Part shown: positions 19,401 through 26,016 of the stretch, piece after piece | Layout: each line of letters begins with the position of its first letter | How positions within the stretch are numbered: the first letter of the stretch is position 1 | NCBI GenBank assembly: GCA_946188345.1 | Contig: CAMHUI010000023.1 | Span: 1-37,461 of the forward strand | Direction of reading: 5' to 3' | From: an uncultured Prevotellaceae bacterium | GTDB taxonomy: Bacteria; Bacteroidota; Bacteroidia; Bacteroidales; Bacteroidaceae | DNA length: 37,461 bases | Made by a program: the position numbers and the translations under genes | The notes under the pieces: model-generated | What the model saw: the letters and a program-made list of their open reading frames with translations, nothing else | The model's database searches: none | Told to the model about the DNA's origin: nothing

Positions 19401-19593
19401 CCGTGTAGTTGCCGTCGAAGTCGGTGACGGCCATGTCCTTCGTGCCCTTCACTGCTACGGTGACGCCAATCATCGGCTCGCCCGTCTCGTCGACAATCTG
19501 TCCGGTAATCTTCTGCGTCGCCTGACCCAGCATCACCTGAGCCGACGACAGAAAGCATAGCAGCACAGCTGCAATCTTCATTCTTGTCTTCAT
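16414..19593 (-). CDS. susC: SusC/RagA-family TonB-dependent outer-membrane transporter
   Basis: 1059 aa. Signal peptide ends MLGQ. A carboxypeptidase-regulatory-like domain (about 28-105, ITGQIVDETGEPMIGVTV) is followed by the linker IDEVVVTALGIKREKK, the plug domain (~115-235, with QPLWVVDGVPF and GANAAALYGSRAGNGVIYV), and the beta-barrel, which ends in an aromatic C-terminus (RTFGFNVNVGF). There is no N-terminal STN signalling domain, so this transporter is not built to signal to a trans-envelope FecR/ECF pair. It pairs with SusD (35-bp gap). A 71-aa FecR-like N-domain gene ends 32 bp upstream. An alternative ATG four codons downstream is possible. Confidence 0.95.
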   Translation of the reverse strand: MKTRMKIAAVLLCFLSSAQVMLGQATQKITGQIVDETGEPMIGVTVAVKGTKDMAVTDFDGNYTVMTDQTSPVLVFSYLGYKNQEVAVRGQATVNVSMDVDAQAIDEVVVTALGIKREKKMLGYAVQDVKSDALNMTGDPSVTSALAGKVAGLQMNTAPTGLGGSTKITIRGNSSLTDNNQPLWVVDGVPFTDNNTSSASTYGGIDRGGTSFDINPEDIESISVLKGANAAALYGSRAGNGVIYVTTKKGSHRQGFGVQYSGNFTWSQVSETIGMQKKYGQGKQGQATLTDEVAFGAELDGHDELAWTGEMLPYRYDGDKLRDYFGTGFSQFHTVALGNATEKSHYRLSLGYNDNNGIFKNEGLDKLTVDLNSGTEINKWLSSDSKLSLSRTKAVNRPQTGLGGEVGQLLLIPGNVRLQDLQVYQTDQRMHQNWFGPDMQYSNPYYVRHQLQNSDERWRAFGYYALNLNVSEWLKVTGKYAFDYYRTRIESTNLSLGNTAVSTPDRHWSTMVSEDGMSRSEENWFEHNISLLALGDKQLTEDLRLGYNLGGNIMYQKREELGASVRDMLEKDNWIFNTGYQVTGAGDSGYNRAMYSVYGSLQLAWREYLSLDLTARNDWSSTLPKTNRSFFYPSASVSYIFSDFMKSIGKPLPGWITFMKTRLSVAQVGKDVAPYNLYNTRSFKYENGIRVPVVSSILKNANLKPEINSSFEWGLDMKFLDNRLGFDFTYYTNSTKNQAMLVTASAPWSQQWINAGKVNNSGVELMVYATPVQTKDFTFDLTMNFAHNTSTVKELAPEFNANYIYLSGDGLMPVKVGAVAGGKLGDIYANNLLRHDDKGNVVIGENGLPLPVTSQDAGGNLEQYKLDHPIGNIQPDLLMSVTPSFTYKGVNLTAMFDMRFGGDIVSVSEGMATSVGTSERTLERGELKTVNGLSDYYMVVPGVTESGQPNTKEVSAQAYYSAIGLYSSTKGYAEEFVHSASYIKLKELSVGYSFPRQLLKKTPLTSLKLSFVARNLCFLMKHTPGNPDGGYDTSMFSQALDFAAVPYTRTFGFNVNVGF

Positions 19594-19625
19594 ACGTAAT
19601 TGTCTTTTTATTTGTTATTATGGTT

Positions 19626-19841
19626 TCATTTTTCTTCCATCACGCGTTTCATGAGGTGCTCTTCGGCAAGGGCCAAGCGTTCGTCAGGCATGGCAGCCGC
19701 CCGGAGCAGCCCGTAGGTCTGTTCCACGCCGAAGAGCTCTGCCCGATGGTCCGCACACTCAGCAAGCCACGCCTTCACACCGGCCAGCGTCTCGTCAGAA
19801 GCACTGCCGGAGATAAATGTCATGAGTTGATAGTCTTCCAT
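19626..19841 (-). CDS. Stand-alone FecR-like anti-sigma N-terminal domain
   Basis: 71 aa from the ATG at 19841; an upstream in-frame ATG at 19889 is rejected because it would start at or before the expected transcription start of the -7 box at 19892-19899. The sequence (ISGSASDETLAGVKAWLAEC, DHRAELFGVEQTY, ERLALAEEHLMKRV) resembles the cytosolic sigma-binding N-domain of Bacteroidetes FecR-type anti-sigma factors. It stops (MEEK) just where the basic/transmembrane segment would begin; no membrane helix or periplasmic domain remains. It is the first gene of the susC-susD-GH85 operon, 32 bp from susC. It may be a soluble sigma-binding regulator or a relic of a full anti-sigma gene. The family call rests on pattern recognition only. 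Confidence 0.6.
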   Translation of the reverse strand: MEDYQLMTFISGSASDETLAGVKAWLAECADHRAELFGVEQTYGLLRAAAMPDERLALAEEHLMKRVMEEK

Positions 19842-19891
19842 ACATATATATAACGCATATGCGCGAAAGACTACGTAAATAAGTCCCATCC

Positions 19892-19899
19892 CAAAAGTA
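19892..19899 (-). promoter_or_regulatory. -7 element of the SusCD/GH85 operon
   Basis: TACTTTTG on the minus strand fits TAnnTTTG exactly and lies ~50 nt upstream of the ATG at 19841. No TTTG is present 17-21 bp further upstream. That position falls inside a GTCCGGTAAAA repeat arm (19910-19925), so either a repeat has displaced the -33 box or an activator/alternative sigma factor is needed. Confidence 0.5.
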
Positions 19900-19909
19900 A
19901 AGAAAAAAA

Positions 19910-19925
19910 TGCAGTCCGGTAAAAT
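19910..19925 (+). repeat. Single arm of the GTCCGGTAAAA repeat family
   Basis: TGCAGTCCGGTAAAATT matches the arm of the stem-loop at 8402-8458 with one change in the 5' part. It lies immediately upstream of the operon's -7 element. Inverted arms at 20183-20204 and 20260-20280 could be its partners, which would make 19910-20280 one element. Confidence 0.5.
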
Positions 19926-19994
19926 TTTCTTTTATATTTGATATTCCCTGTATATATTGCATTTTTTAAAGATTTAATATGATTAGGGGTTGAA

Positions 19995-20186
19995 AACGGC
20001 CTGAAAGGCCAGAAAGATCTCAGCCCAGAGCAACGCCCTGGGAAAAAGGGAAATTGCAAGATGCGCCCCACAGGGGCAAAAGATTGAAATCTAACTCTTT
20101 TGCCCCTGTGGGGCGTTATTTGGGCGTTGAATATAACACCCAGGGCGTTGCCCTGGGCTGAGTTATCATTGGCCTTTCAGGCCGTT
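19995..20186. repeat. 192-nt imperfect palindrome with a perfect 20-bp apical stem
   Basis: The outer arms read AACGGCCTGAAAGGCC and its complement. Further in, CAGCCCAGAGCAACGCCCTG pairs with its near-complement, and the apex (20064-20083 with 20096-20115) is a perfect 20-bp stem around a 12-nt loop. The arms carry the same phrases as the half-palindrome at 7781-7870. Open frames across it (with PRALPWAELSLAFQA) are artefacts of the repeat. It occurs between a promoter and a terminator and is probably an extragenic palindromic element. Confidence 0.8.
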
Positions 20187-20280
20187 TTTTACCGGATAGC
20201 AATAGGAAAATCTTTCTGGCTCTTGACTTTTCCTTCGGCCGTCGACCTTTGGTTCAGGTCGTTTTTACCGGACAGCAATA
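20183..20280 (-). repeat. Two inverted GTCCGGTAAAA arms and a shared 40-bp module
   Basis: Arms at 20183-20204 (TTTTTTACCGGATAGCAATA) and 20260-20280 (TTTTTACCGGACAGCAATA) match the right arm of the 8402-8458 stem-loop. Between them, ~20216-20256 (TTGACTTTTCCTTCGGCCGT...) is the inverted counterpart of ~7708-7748. The stretch from 20281 to 20471 shows no gene or other feature. Confidence 0.65.
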
Positions 20281-20471
20281 AAAAAAATAATAATTCTCTA
20301 CGCATTATTCGAATTGAGCGTTGCAACCCAAAGTTTGATGAGGTGTGCTTAATATGTTTTTATTTTATCGTCTATTCGTCTTGATGACTCAGCATTTTAG
20401 TCCGTGTCATTGTTTAAGAAAAAGCCTCCGTGCCCGACATTGTAAAAAACAACTATGAAGGAACCAGGAGT

Positions 20472-20889
20472 ATTCTGAATAATCTTGACAAAAGTGCCCG
20501 AAATCCGCGCTGAGAAGGCCCGTTTTCTGAAATTATTTTCCCTCGGTCGCAAATAACGCAGTTTTGAGCCGTTTGTCGCAACCCGTTGACAGTGAAACAG
20601 ATAGCGTTTCTGACCCTGATAACCACCGACAAACCGACCAACTTGTCCGACCTTTCGGACAGCGAAAGGCCAGCTTTCGTGCAGACTTTTGGTACAAAAG
20701 TCATGACGATAAGTAAGAAATCGTGATGCGATTTCTAAGATATCATCGGGCGAATCGGTACAAAAGTCCTGACGATTTGTACCAAAAGTCTTTCACCCCC
20801 CTTGGGAATCGCCCAAAAGTTGGCCCCAAGAGTCTCGTTTTTTTTCTAGAACGCCAGAAAATCCTGACAGGATTTTTCGGTAAAAAAAA
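20472..20889 (-). repeat. R500 noncoding repeat, copy 2 (inverted, diverged)
   Basis: The reverse complement aligns with copies 1 and 3 from the GTCAGGATTTT/GTTCTAGAAAAA region through to the ATTCAGAAT end. The part beginning at GAAAGACTTTTGG is the best conserved; the region corresponding to the 220-bp identical block of copies 1 and 3 is more diverged. Its bracketing arms GACTTTTGGTAC (20684-20695) and GTACCAAAAGTC (20779-20790) are a perfect 12-bp inverted repeat, whereas copies 1 and 3 have one mismatch. That supports a conserved secondary structure or protein site. Confidence 0.78.
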
Positions 20890-20931
20890 TTGACACCTGT
20901 GGTCTTTTCCTCCAGCTGTCGGGCGAATAAG

Positions 20932-20963
20932 AAGCGGGGCGCGCCGGTTGGCGCGCCCCGCTT
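20932..20963. terminator. Strong GC-rich terminator at the end of the protease/mannanase operon
   Basis: A perfect 14-bp stem (AAGCGGGGCGCGCC and complement) encloses a GGTT loop. It lies 74 bp downstream of the stop of the last gene (21038, minus strand). It separates that operon from R500 copy 2. Confidence 0.85.
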
Positions 20964-21037
20964 CCTTTATCGAGGTTCAGCGTTGGTCCTTCCCTCACGG
21001 CGTGTGGAGGTTGCGGACCGGCCGCTGCGGATTGGCT

Positions 21038-21226
21038 TTAGTCCCAGAGGTCGCGGATGACGATAGAGCCGCTGCCGTCGTCCATGTCGTCCTCATCGTC
21101 GAAGGTCTGCTTCTTGGCTCCCATGGTGCCGCTGCCGCCGTCGTTCTTGGGGTCGAACGAGGCTGAGTCCAACAGGTGTTGAGCCATCTTGAAGACTTCT
21201 GTTGTGGGCTTGCTATATTTTTTCAT
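21038..21226 (-). CDS. 62-aa acidic peptide, last gene of the protease/mannanase operon
   Basis: The product begins MKKYSKPTTEVFKMAQHLLD, followed by a Gly/Asp-rich, strongly acidic tail (FDDEDDMDDGSG) ending IRDLWD. An AGGAAA sequence about 10 nt before the ATG could serve as a ribosome-binding site. It starts 30 bp after the discoidin protein gene stops and is followed by the operon terminator. There is no signal peptide or Cys residue. Short proteins starting MKKYxKPTTEV are familiar to me from Prevotella/Bacteroides genomes, without a known function. The leader-like half plus divergent tail resembles the design of a peptide precursor, but no modification enzyme is nearby. Confidence 0.7.
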   Translation of the reverse strand: MKKYSKPTTEVFKMAQHLLDSASFDPKNDGGSGTMGAKKQTFDDEDDMDDGSGSIVIRDLWD

Positions 21227-21256
21227 GTCTGTATTTCCTTTCTTTTTGGTTGGTAA

Positions 21257-23803
21257 TTACTTCAGGATGATGGTCTTGCCGTTGACGATATACATGCCGT
21301 CGTTGAGCTGTCGCACGTCGGAGCCTACGTAGCGTCCGTCGGTGGTATAGATGCGTGTGGTTCCAGCGGGCATGATGTCTTCGATGCGCTGCACGGCGGT
21401 CTCGTCGTCGCCAAAGCGCACGCTGAACTTGGCAGCGCCTCCCTTGGGAGCGGTGAAGTAGGCACGCATGGCCTTGGAGTTGAGGGTACCGGTTGCACGA
21501 TACATGTCACCGTCGGCGCTGCTGATGTAGTAGATGTCGCTGGCAGCAGCTGTGGCATCGATGGTGCCGTCCCTGGTCACGCCGACCATGTTCCAGTCGG
21601 TGACGCCGGTTTCGCGGACTACTTCCTCGCCGCGGGCCTCAACGACAGCCTGACCACTCACGCCGAGCGACGTGTCGGAGGTCTTGAAGATGGCGGGAGT
21701 GTTGGCAGGCAGCGCTCCGGCGACCTCGTCGAACACCAGCCAGTCGCCAGCCTGGCGGCTGAGGGTATAGAATGTCTGTCCGGCCTTGGCGGGAAGGGCG
21801 AAGGGTACGCATACGGTACCATACTGGTCGGCCGTCACCGTGCGGTTGTAGGTGAGGTTGTTCACCTTCACATTGCCATTGAAGACAGGAGCCGTGCCGT
21901 CGTTGATGGTGAGGTAGTTCATCTGGTCGCCATGCTGGTAGAAGAGGGTGAAGTCGGCAAAGCACACCAGATTGTCGCCATAGCTATCGGTGATATCAAA
22001 CTTGAAATACTTATATGCCTTGGAGGGCTTGTCCAGATAGAAATAGCCCACAGCCAGATTGTTCGCCGGGATATTCGTGTCGTCTGTCACGGTCTGAATG
22101 ACTTCCCAGTGAGAGACTGCGTCACTCGGGTCGGCACCATCGTTGCTTCCGAAGAGGGTCCATGACTTCGGACGGGAAACATTGCTATGGGGCTCTGCAT
22201 AATTCGGAGTCCTAATGCTATAACCGTTAATGCTTACAGGTTCGGCGTTGGCAGGACCGACAGAGAAATATGCAGTTTTGCCGCTCCTATACACAATACC
22301 ATTCGTACCCTTGACGGCATTTTCGCGGTCTTGAGCCGTCAGATTGCCGAAATACTGCACAAGGCGGTCTTCCGGTTCGTCTTCCACGCCATCGAACTTA
22401 AACTCGGCGAACTGTATTCTGTCCTGCGTGCCGCCACGGAGCTCGTCAACCTCGAGCAGGTAATAGTTGTAAGCTGCTGATGCCGGAGAGACGGCATAAT
22501 GCACTTCCGTCTGTCGGGCGGTGGGGAAGTCGCCGACTCGTGTCCGCTGGTCGACAAGGGTCCATCCTGCGTCTGTCCTGCCGGGCTGTGACACTGAATT
22601 CATGCCATAGAGCACCCATGAACGCGGGTCGCGTGAGTCGTCATCGTTGGCCGATGTCATCGTATAACCGCTGACGCTGACGGGGCTGCTGGTACGGAAG
22701 ATGGTCCAGAAGATTTTGTTGTCAATGCGGTCGCCAGTACCCCATTTGGTATTGACATCGTTGTCAAAAGCCTTGGCCCAGACCTCAGTGGTGTTGTTGT
22801 AGCTGTTACTTCCAGTGATGGCCGTATAGCCGCTTGTCTTCTCGTTCAGGCGGAACTCACTGAACTGAGTATCGCTGTTGCCACCGCCACGAGTGTCGGT
22901 AATCTTCAGAAGGAAGTAATTGTAGGACTTTGTCTTGGCTACATCATCGCTTACCTCAAACTCATCGACCCATACATTGCGGTTGGTGGGGAATGTCTGG
23001 TCGGCCTTCGAATCAATCACCTCCCAGCGGGGGTCAGCACGATTGGGGTCCGACGCAGCGTTCAGGCCTAAGAGCGTCCACGACTTCGGGTCGCGGTTGT
23101 CGGAGTCGTTAGCCGTGGCAAAACGATACTTGGCAACGGCAACGGGCTCGTCGGTCTTGAACATAATCCAATACATCCTGCCATCGCTAATACGGTCGGT
23201 GGTGCACCATTTCGAGTTTACATTGCTGTCGAAAAGTTTGTCGTAGCCTTCACTTCCGGTTCCGAGACCATCAACAGCTACATAAGCAGGGATGTACTCG
23301 GGAGAATAAGAGGGAATAAATTCGGAAATCTGGAAGCCAGAGCTGCCATAAACAATCTTCAACTTATAATACTTATAAGCCGTTGTTGCAGTGTTGATGG
23401 CATAGTAATAAGCAGTCTTGTTGACAGGCTGCATCACATTGTCGCCACGCAGATACTGGATGCTTGTCCAAGAACCATGATCAATGTCAGTAGCAGCCGA
23501 TGGGTCGTTGCTGCCAAAGATTTCCCACTCTTTGGGCACTCTTCCGTAGGTAGCATTGTCGCCGCCTGTAACAAAGGTGTAACCCGTCAGATGTATCTTT
23601 TCTGAAGCTTCAAACAAAAGATACTTGTCATTTCCCGAGTTAAACCATTTGGTGTCAAGGTTGTTGTCCAGAACCTGCTGGCAACCTTCGCCTTCTCCAA
23701 ACTTGTCGCCTCCCGTTGCGGTGAAGGTAACAGTCTGTGCACTAAGTGAAAGGGCACATAATACCCCTCCCACCAAGAGAACGAGTCTTTTCATTTTTTC
23801 CAT
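21257..23803 (-). CDS. Secreted protein with four tandem discoidin (F5/8 C-like) domains
   Basis: 848 aa; start at 23803 or three codons later (MKRLVLLVGG), signal peptide ending LSAQ. Four related domains follow at roughly residues 25-170, 172-325, 326-480 and 485-640. Each has the pattern of an exposed loop with DxxxxTKW, then PKSWTLFGxN-like and YKYFKxxI motifs. Next is a beta-rich region (~645-800) and a sorting-like tail (about 815-848, IYTTDGRYVGSDVRQLNDGM). No catalytic motif is visible, so a carbohydrate-binding role at the surface is likely. It lies between GH76 (120 bp upstream) and the 62-aa peptide (30 bp downstream). The second domain closely resembles the C-terminal domain of the lipoprotein at 32021-34846. 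Confidence 0.85.
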   Translation of the reverse strand: MEKMKRLVLLVGGVLCALSLSAQTVTFTATGGDKFGEGEGCQQVLDNNLDTKWFNSGNDKYLLFEASEKIHLTGYTFVTGGDNATYGRVPKEWEIFGSNDPSAATDIDHGSWTSIQYLRGDNVMQPVNKTAYYYAINTATTAYKYYKLKIVYGSSGFQISEFIPSYSPEYIPAYVAVDGLGTGSEGYDKLFDSNVNSKWCTTDRISDGRMYWIMFKTDEPVAVAKYRFATANDSDNRDPKSWTLLGLNAASDPNRADPRWEVIDSKADQTFPTNRNVWVDEFEVSDDVAKTKSYNYFLLKITDTRGGGNSDTQFSEFRLNEKTSGYTAITGSNSYNNTTEVWAKAFDNDVNTKWGTGDRIDNKIFWTIFRTSSPVSVSGYTMTSANDDDSRDPRSWVLYGMNSVSQPGRTDAGWTLVDQRTRVGDFPTARQTEVHYAVSPASAAYNYYLLEVDELRGGTQDRIQFAEFKFDGVEDEPEDRLVQYFGNLTAQDRENAVKGTNGIVYRSGKTAYFSVGPANAEPVSINGYSIRTPNYAEPHSNVSRPKSWTLFGSNDGADPSDAVSHWEVIQTVTDDTNIPANNLAVGYFYLDKPSKAYKYFKFDITDSYGDNLVCFADFTLFYQHGDQMNYLTINDGTAPVFNGNVKVNNLTYNRTVTADQYGTVCVPFALPAKAGQTFYTLSRQAGDWLVFDEVAGALPANTPAIFKTSDTSLGVSGQAVVEARGEEVVRETGVTDWNMVGVTRDGTIDATAAASDIYYISSADGDMYRATGTLNSKAMRAYFTAPKGGAAKFSVRFGDDETAVQRIEDIMPAGTTRIYTTDGRYVGSDVRQLNDGMYIVNGKTIILK

Positions 23804-23923
23804 GTCGATAATTGTTTTTGTTTATAATTAATAGAGTAATTGTTCTTGTTAATAGGGAACCCCCTACCCTCCCGAGGATGAGAGGCTAATAGTCTGCCAA
23901 CAAATTATCTGTCCGCCGGTGCG

Positions 23924-25963
23924 CTATTTTATGAGGTACTTCTTTCCGTTGCGGATATAGAGTCCTTTGTTCGATGTGGCATTGACGCGGCGGCCCTGCA
24001 GGTCGTAGACGGCTGAGGACTGTTCGTCGCGGGTGCCGACCTCACTGGCCTCGATGCCGTTGGTCTCACTGGCGAAGCGGAAGCTGGCTATCTGCACGCC
24101 GGTGCCCTCGAAGGCGAGGAAGATGGTGTGCTTGCCCGTCAGCTCTTGGGAGAGGTCAAGGGCTATGTCAGCCCATTCGCGCTCAAGGAGTTCGGAGCGG
24201 GCGATGAGCTGGCTCTCGGCAATGGAGTCCACATAGACGACGATGCGTGAGCGGCTGGAGGTGGCCTTCACCCGGAGGCCGATGGCTGTGGCCTTGTCGC
24301 TGCCGAAGTCTACACTGCGGAAACCCAGGTGGGCGTTGGCAATGGAGGCTGTGGTGACGGTGCCCTCGGCGGCGTCGCTCTGCAACTGAAGACCGCGGAT
24401 GTCATCAAAGAACTTGACGCTGATGGGTTCGAAGGCGGGCTTATTGAAGAGGCGGTTGACGTGGGCATTGAAGGCTACGCTGACGGCAGTGGAGGCACTG
24501 AAGGGCTCACAGGTCTTGGTTTCGGTGCCCTCGGTGCGCTTCAGGTCGTCGGCTGTCTTGGTGAGCCATGCCGACCAGATGACGCCCTCGGCATTGCGGT
24601 TCTGATAGGCATGCCAGGCGTTGAACTCCATCCACTGGAGGGCATCCTCATGGCCAAGCTCTTGGGCGTAGCGGCGGCAATAGCGCATGTAGATGCCCTT
24701 GAAGCCGCAAAGGTCGCCGGCGATGGTCTGGCAGGCGTTGAGCAGATGACTGCTGTTGCAGAGGTTCTTATAGGTCCAGTTATGGATGCGCTCAGCATCC
24801 TGCTTGTAGGAGTTTTCCTTAGTGTACTCATAGAGCATGAGGGCAGCTCCGAGCATCGTGCCTTGGTTGTAGGTGGAGGCCCAGCTGTTGTTCACCTTTC
24901 CTACGCCGGCCTCGCTCCACTCGCCGCTGTCGTTGACCTTGCCCGTGGAGGGTTCGAAGAGTAGCTTGCGCTGGGCGGCATAGAGGGAGAGGGCTTTGTC
25001 GTAGTAGGTCTTGTCGCCGGTCATCTCGCCCAGATAGCAGGCAGCCACGACGGCCGGACAGTTGATGCAGGAGTTGGTGGCGAGCTTATTGTCCTGGCTC
25101 TGCTTCCAGATGAGGGTGCCATACTTCTGCAGGGCCCGAGCATACATCTTGTCGAAGTTGTTCTTGGCCTTGGAGAGATAGTCGTTGGTGCCGAAGAACT
25201 TATAGGCACGGATGCAGGCCAGCACCATCCAGGTGATGTCGTCGTTGTATTCGTTACCCGACCAGTCGGTGCCGTTGCGGCGCAGGAAGTTGGTATAAAG
25301 TTGCTGGAAGTAAGTCTGGTAAATCTTGTCGCCAGTGGTCTCGAACGCATCAAGGATGGTCTCGAACATCTCAGCGTCGCCCCACCAGCCACCGTTGCCA
25401 AGGACGTAGCCTGTGCCGGCACGCTTGTAGTACTTCTTGATGAAGCCGTTCATGATGTTGTCGCGCACCTGCTCACAGTAGCCAGTCAGCACGTTGTCGG
25501 TGACATCGACCAGCTGCCAGTCGGCATTAGCCGAGGGATTGTCGGCAGCAGTGACCTTCGCGCCTGTCTCCTGCGAAGCCACGGTGAGCTTCTGACCGTT
25601 GCAGACAAGCTGGTAGGTGTCTGCCTGTCCGCTGACGGCCTGCAGTTGGATGAGGCCGTAACGGCGAGCTGAGGCCTGCGGACGAACGGTGACGGTTCCG
25701 TTGTTGGCAGAGAGATAATAGCCGGAATAGACATTCGACAACATGAAGATACCTTCATCCTTCTTTTCTGCCTTCCACTGCTGGGCAGCAACGTCGGTCT
25801 CGCTCCAAAGGAGTACGCTGGAACCGGTCAGGTTACTGCCGTTTTCAACAAACATCGACTTATTACCGAGGGAGATGCGGTAGTAGTGACCGTCCTGCAA
25901 CTGTGCATGAACGTTGACTGCCGTCATCAGGCAGACAGTCAGGATGAACACGATTCTTTTCAT
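23924..25963 (-). CDS. GH76 endo-alpha-1,6-mannanase with N-terminal ricin-like and C-terminal CBM-like domains
   Basis: 679 aa; signal peptide ends VHAQ. Residues 22-155 form a ricin-type beta-trefoil-like module (LQDGHYYRISLGNKSMFVEN). Residues ~160-510 are GH76: the invariant catalytic Asp pair is D241-D242 in NEYNDDITWMVLAC, with GGWWGDAEMFETILDAFE before it and the NQGTMLGAALMLYEYT and LCGFKGIYMRY motifs after it. A CBM6-like beta domain (~520-640) and a sorting-like tail (YDLQGRRVNATSNKGLYIRN) end the protein. GH76 enzymes cut the alpha-1,6-mannose backbone of fungal mannan. It lies 53 bp downstream of the C10 protease gene and so is probably co-transcribed. Confidence 0.93.
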   Translation of the reverse strand: MKRIVFILTVCLMTAVNVHAQLQDGHYYRISLGNKSMFVENGSNLTGSSVLLWSETDVAAQQWKAEKKDEGIFMLSNVYSGYYLSANNGTVTVRPQASARRYGLIQLQAVSGQADTYQLVCNGQKLTVASQETGAKVTAADNPSANADWQLVDVTDNVLTGYCEQVRDNIMNGFIKKYYKRAGTGYVLGNGGWWGDAEMFETILDAFETTGDKIYQTYFQQLYTNFLRRNGTDWSGNEYNDDITWMVLACIRAYKFFGTNDYLSKAKNNFDKMYARALQKYGTLIWKQSQDNKLATNSCINCPAVVAACYLGEMTGDKTYYDKALSLYAAQRKLLFEPSTGKVNDSGEWSEAGVGKVNNSWASTYNQGTMLGAALMLYEYTKENSYKQDAERIHNWTYKNLCNSSHLLNACQTIAGDLCGFKGIYMRYCRRYAQELGHEDALQWMEFNAWHAYQNRNAEGVIWSAWLTKTADDLKRTEGTETKTCEPFSASTAVSVAFNAHVNRLFNKPAFEPISVKFFDDIRGLQLQSDAAEGTVTTASIANAHLGFRSVDFGSDKATAIGLRVKATSSRSRIVVYVDSIAESQLIARSELLEREWADIALDLSQELTGKHTIFLAFEGTGVQIASFRFASETNGIEASEVGTRDEQSSAVYDLQGRRVNATSNKGLYIRNGKKYLIK

Positions 25964-26016
25964 ATTCCTTATTGAATGGGTGATGGATAATGGGAAACAG
26001 AGCCCCCCGCTTTTAT

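Noticed and set aside
20453..20704. Open frame of 83 codons in R500 copy 2 (LSERS...GLSVVI...NAICxTVNGLR), partly shared by copies 1 and 3
   Set aside because: In copies 1 and 3 the same frame has a stop soon after the ATG, and copy 3 has a further internal stop. Conservation follows the DNA repeat and not the codons.
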